From positions 1-6,012 of the forward strand of contig DASPTH010000245.1 of assembly GCA_035623515.1 (NCBI GenBank): DNA of 6,012 nt, given 5' to 3'. The stretch is from DASPTH01 sp035623515 (GTDB lineage Bacteria > Actinomycetota > Acidimicrobiia > IMCC26256 > DASPTH01). The translations under genes were made by a program, and so were the position numbers. The notes below the pieces were generated by a model. The model was not told the DNA's origin. It saw only the letters and a program-made list of their open reading frames with translations, and did no database searches. Of the stretch, positions 4,730 to 6,012 are shown piece after piece (the first letter of the stretch is position 1; each line of letters begins with the position of its first letter).

Positions 4730-6012
4730 GTGCCCCGAGTGTCGGCCCTGCTCGTCGCGCCCGTGGTCCTGCTCTCGATCGTGTTCGCGCCGGGCGTACC
4801 GTCGGTCGCCGCCGGCACCGCGGCATCGCCGAGCGCCACCGGGATCCGCTGGCGGGCGTGCGGGCACAGCTTCGAGTGCGGCGGGCTCCTCGTCCCCGTC
4901 GACTACGGCAACCCCGCGGCGGGGACCGTACGCATCGCAGTGACTCGCGCGCGGGCCCGCGACCCGCGCCGCCGCATCGGCTCACTCGTGGTGAACTTCG
5001 GCGGTCCCGGCGACCCGGGTGCGACCTCCGTACGCTCGTTCGTCGGCGACGTTCCGGGCGCGATCCGCGACCGGTACGACATCGTGGGCTTCGACCCGCG
5101 GGGCACGGGTCACTCGGACCCGATCGATTGCCTGAGCAACGCCGAGGAAGACACGCTGAACGCGGTCGACCCGACGCCGTCCACGACCGCGCAGCTCCGG
5201 GCGTTCTACAACGGCACGTACGACGGCATCGACGTGGTCCGGCGTTGCGTCGACCGCTACGGCTCGTGGCTGGCGCGCGTCGGGACCCGCAACGTCGCCC
5301 GCGACCTCGACGCGCTGCGCGCGGCCCTGGGCGACGCCCGTCTGACGTTCCTCGGCTACTCCTACGGCACCGCCATCGGCGCGGTGTACGCGCAGCAGTT
5401 CCCGGAGCGTGTCGGGCGCCTCGTGCTCGACGGTGCCGTCGACTTGTCGGAGAGCCAGACGAGCGAGGCGGGCGAGGATGCGGCGGGCTTCGAGCACGCG
5501 CTCGACCAGTTCCTCGCGGACTGTGCCCGCCGCTCGGGGTGTGACTTCCACTCGGGCGGGCGCCCGAGCAAGGCGCTGGCGACGCTCCGTGACCGGTTCG
5601 AGCGGGGCCTGACCCTCCCGACCTATCGGGACGACGGCCAGCGGCAGAAGCGGCGCGCCGGCGTCGGCGCCTTCTACACCGCGCTCGTGTCGGCCCTGTA
5701 CGACCGGCAGTACGGCTGGCCCGAGCTCGCGGCATCGTTGGCGCTCGCCGAGCACGGCGACGGTTCGGGCTTGCTCGCGCTCGCCGACGAGTACAACGGC
5801 CGCAGCCCGGACGGTACCTACGACAGCCTCGCCGAGTCGTCGGGCGTCATCCTCTGCGCGGACTCGCCCGACCCGATGGAGACCTTCGACCAGTTCGTGA
5901 AGGAGTACCGGCAGGCGTCGCGGGACTACCCGTTCCTCGGTGCCGCCCTCACGGACACGCCGACCGGCTGCGACCCGCGACTTCCGAGACCCTCCGACGG
6001 CGAGCTCCTCGG
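4730..6012 (+). CDS. Exported alpha/beta-hydrolase, tripeptidyl aminopeptidase-like (S33), 3'-truncated by window end
   Basis: The frame opens at GTG 4730 and runs without a stop to the window end, giving 427 complete codons. A signal peptide is visible: a short start with Arg3, a hydrophobic core (ALLVAPVVLLSIVFA) and a probable cleavage site after VAA (residue 28); no lipobox Cys follows. The mature part shows the SlpD/SlpE/tripeptidyl-aminopeptidase order: W41-R-A-C44 with C50 and the strand LLVPVDYGNP (53-62), VVNFGGPG (87-94, oxyanion-hole region), YDIVGFDPRGTGHSD (116-130), nucleophile elbow GYSYGT (209-214, Ser211), FPERVGRLVLDGAVD (224-238), and VILCADSP (373-380). Eight cysteines in the mature part suggest disulfides. 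The catalytic Asp and His and a usual C-terminal domain should lie in the missing part, roughly 80-120 residues by family length. It probably removes short peptides or hydrolyses esters outside the membrane. An alternative GTG lies at 4739. Confidence 0.9.
   Translation, partial: MPRVSALLVAPVVLLSIVFAPGVPSVAAGTAASPSATGIRWRACGHSFECGGLLVPVDYGNPAAGTVRIAVTRARARDPRRRIGSLVVNFGGPGDPGATSVRSFVGDVPGAIRDRYDIVGFDPRGTGHSDPIDCLSNAEEDTLNAVDPTPSTTAQLRAFYNGTYDGIDVVRRCVDRYGSWLARVGTRNVARDLDALRAALGDARLTFLGYSYGTAIGAVYAQQFPERVGRLVLDGAVDLSESQTSEAGEDAAGFEHALDQFLADCARRSGCDFHSGGRPSKALATLRDRFERGLTLPTYRDDGQRQKRRAGVGAFYTALVSALYDRQYGWPELAASLALAEHGDGSGLLALADEYNGRSPDGTYDSLAESSGVILCADSPDPMETFDQFVKEYRQASRDYPFLGAALTDTPTGCDPRLPRPSDGELL

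Noticed and set aside
4695..5735. Long minus-strand frames opposite the exported hydrolase (346 codons, and another at 4982-5755)
   Set aside because: They are antisense to a well-supported alpha/beta-hydrolase with intact motifs. Their products are low-complexity Arg/Ser/Gly or unrecognisable, as expected for antisense frames of GC-rich genes.
1..6012. Novel defence, mobile or CRISPR-like system
   Set aside because: I found no direct repeat array, transposase, integrase, nuclease, toxin-antitoxin pair, or compositional break; all well-defined genes but one belong to known families of general metabolism or the envelope.

Overview
The window is chromosomal DNA from a very GC-rich bacterium, almost certainly an actinobacterium. 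Evidence for this is strong G/C bias at third codon positions, GTG start codons on nearly every complete gene, -10-like TANNNT boxes placed directly before start codons (a leaderless-transcription style common in Actinobacteria), and the protein families present. The style recalls deep-branching soil or marine lineages such as Acidimicrobiia, but that placement is an inference. There is no sign of phage, insertion sequences, CRISPR, tRNA or rRNA, and the region looks like ordinary core or semi-core chromosome.

Layout. Positions 1-758 (+) hold the C-terminal part of a multi-pass membrane protein, possibly of the GT-C glycosyltransferase type. Positions 801-1388 (+) encode a DsbA/HCCA-isomerase-like thioredoxin-fold protein with a single-cysteine active site. 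Positions 1416-1769 (-) encode a small uncharacterised protein with a possible CxxC...CxH zinc site. Positions 1787-2764 (+) encode a PIG3-type NAD(P)H:quinone oxidoreductase. Positions 2780-3427 (-) encode a secreted lipoprotein with an AMIN-like domain. Positions 3488-4315 (+) encode a ChbG/YdjC/HpnK-type deacetylase. Positions 4332-4685 (-) encode a small SCP2-like (sterol carrier) protein. Positions 4730-6012 (+) encode the N-terminal 427 residues of an exported alpha/beta-hydrolase of the tripeptidyl aminopeptidase (S33) type, cut off by the window end and not closed by a stop.

How the genes relate. After the first two genes the strand alternates at every gene (+,-,+,-,+,-,+), so apart from a possible pair at the left end there is no operon, and I see no single pathway joining the genes. 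Several handle redox or small hydrophobic molecules (DsbA-like, quinone reductase, SCP2-like) and others act on or outside the envelope (membrane protein, lipoprotein, exported peptidase), but that is only a loose theme. The most distinctive signal is in the very short gaps. All three convergent junctions (15-27 bp) carry an inverted repeat whose outermost bases are the two opposing TGA stop codons. All three divergent junctions carry back-to-back TANNNT boxes close to the start codons, two of them with inverted repeats that could be operators.

No previously undescribed system could be recognised; the findings are about compact gene organisation and a few unusual active-site residues. There is no gene-free stretch longer than 300 bases.
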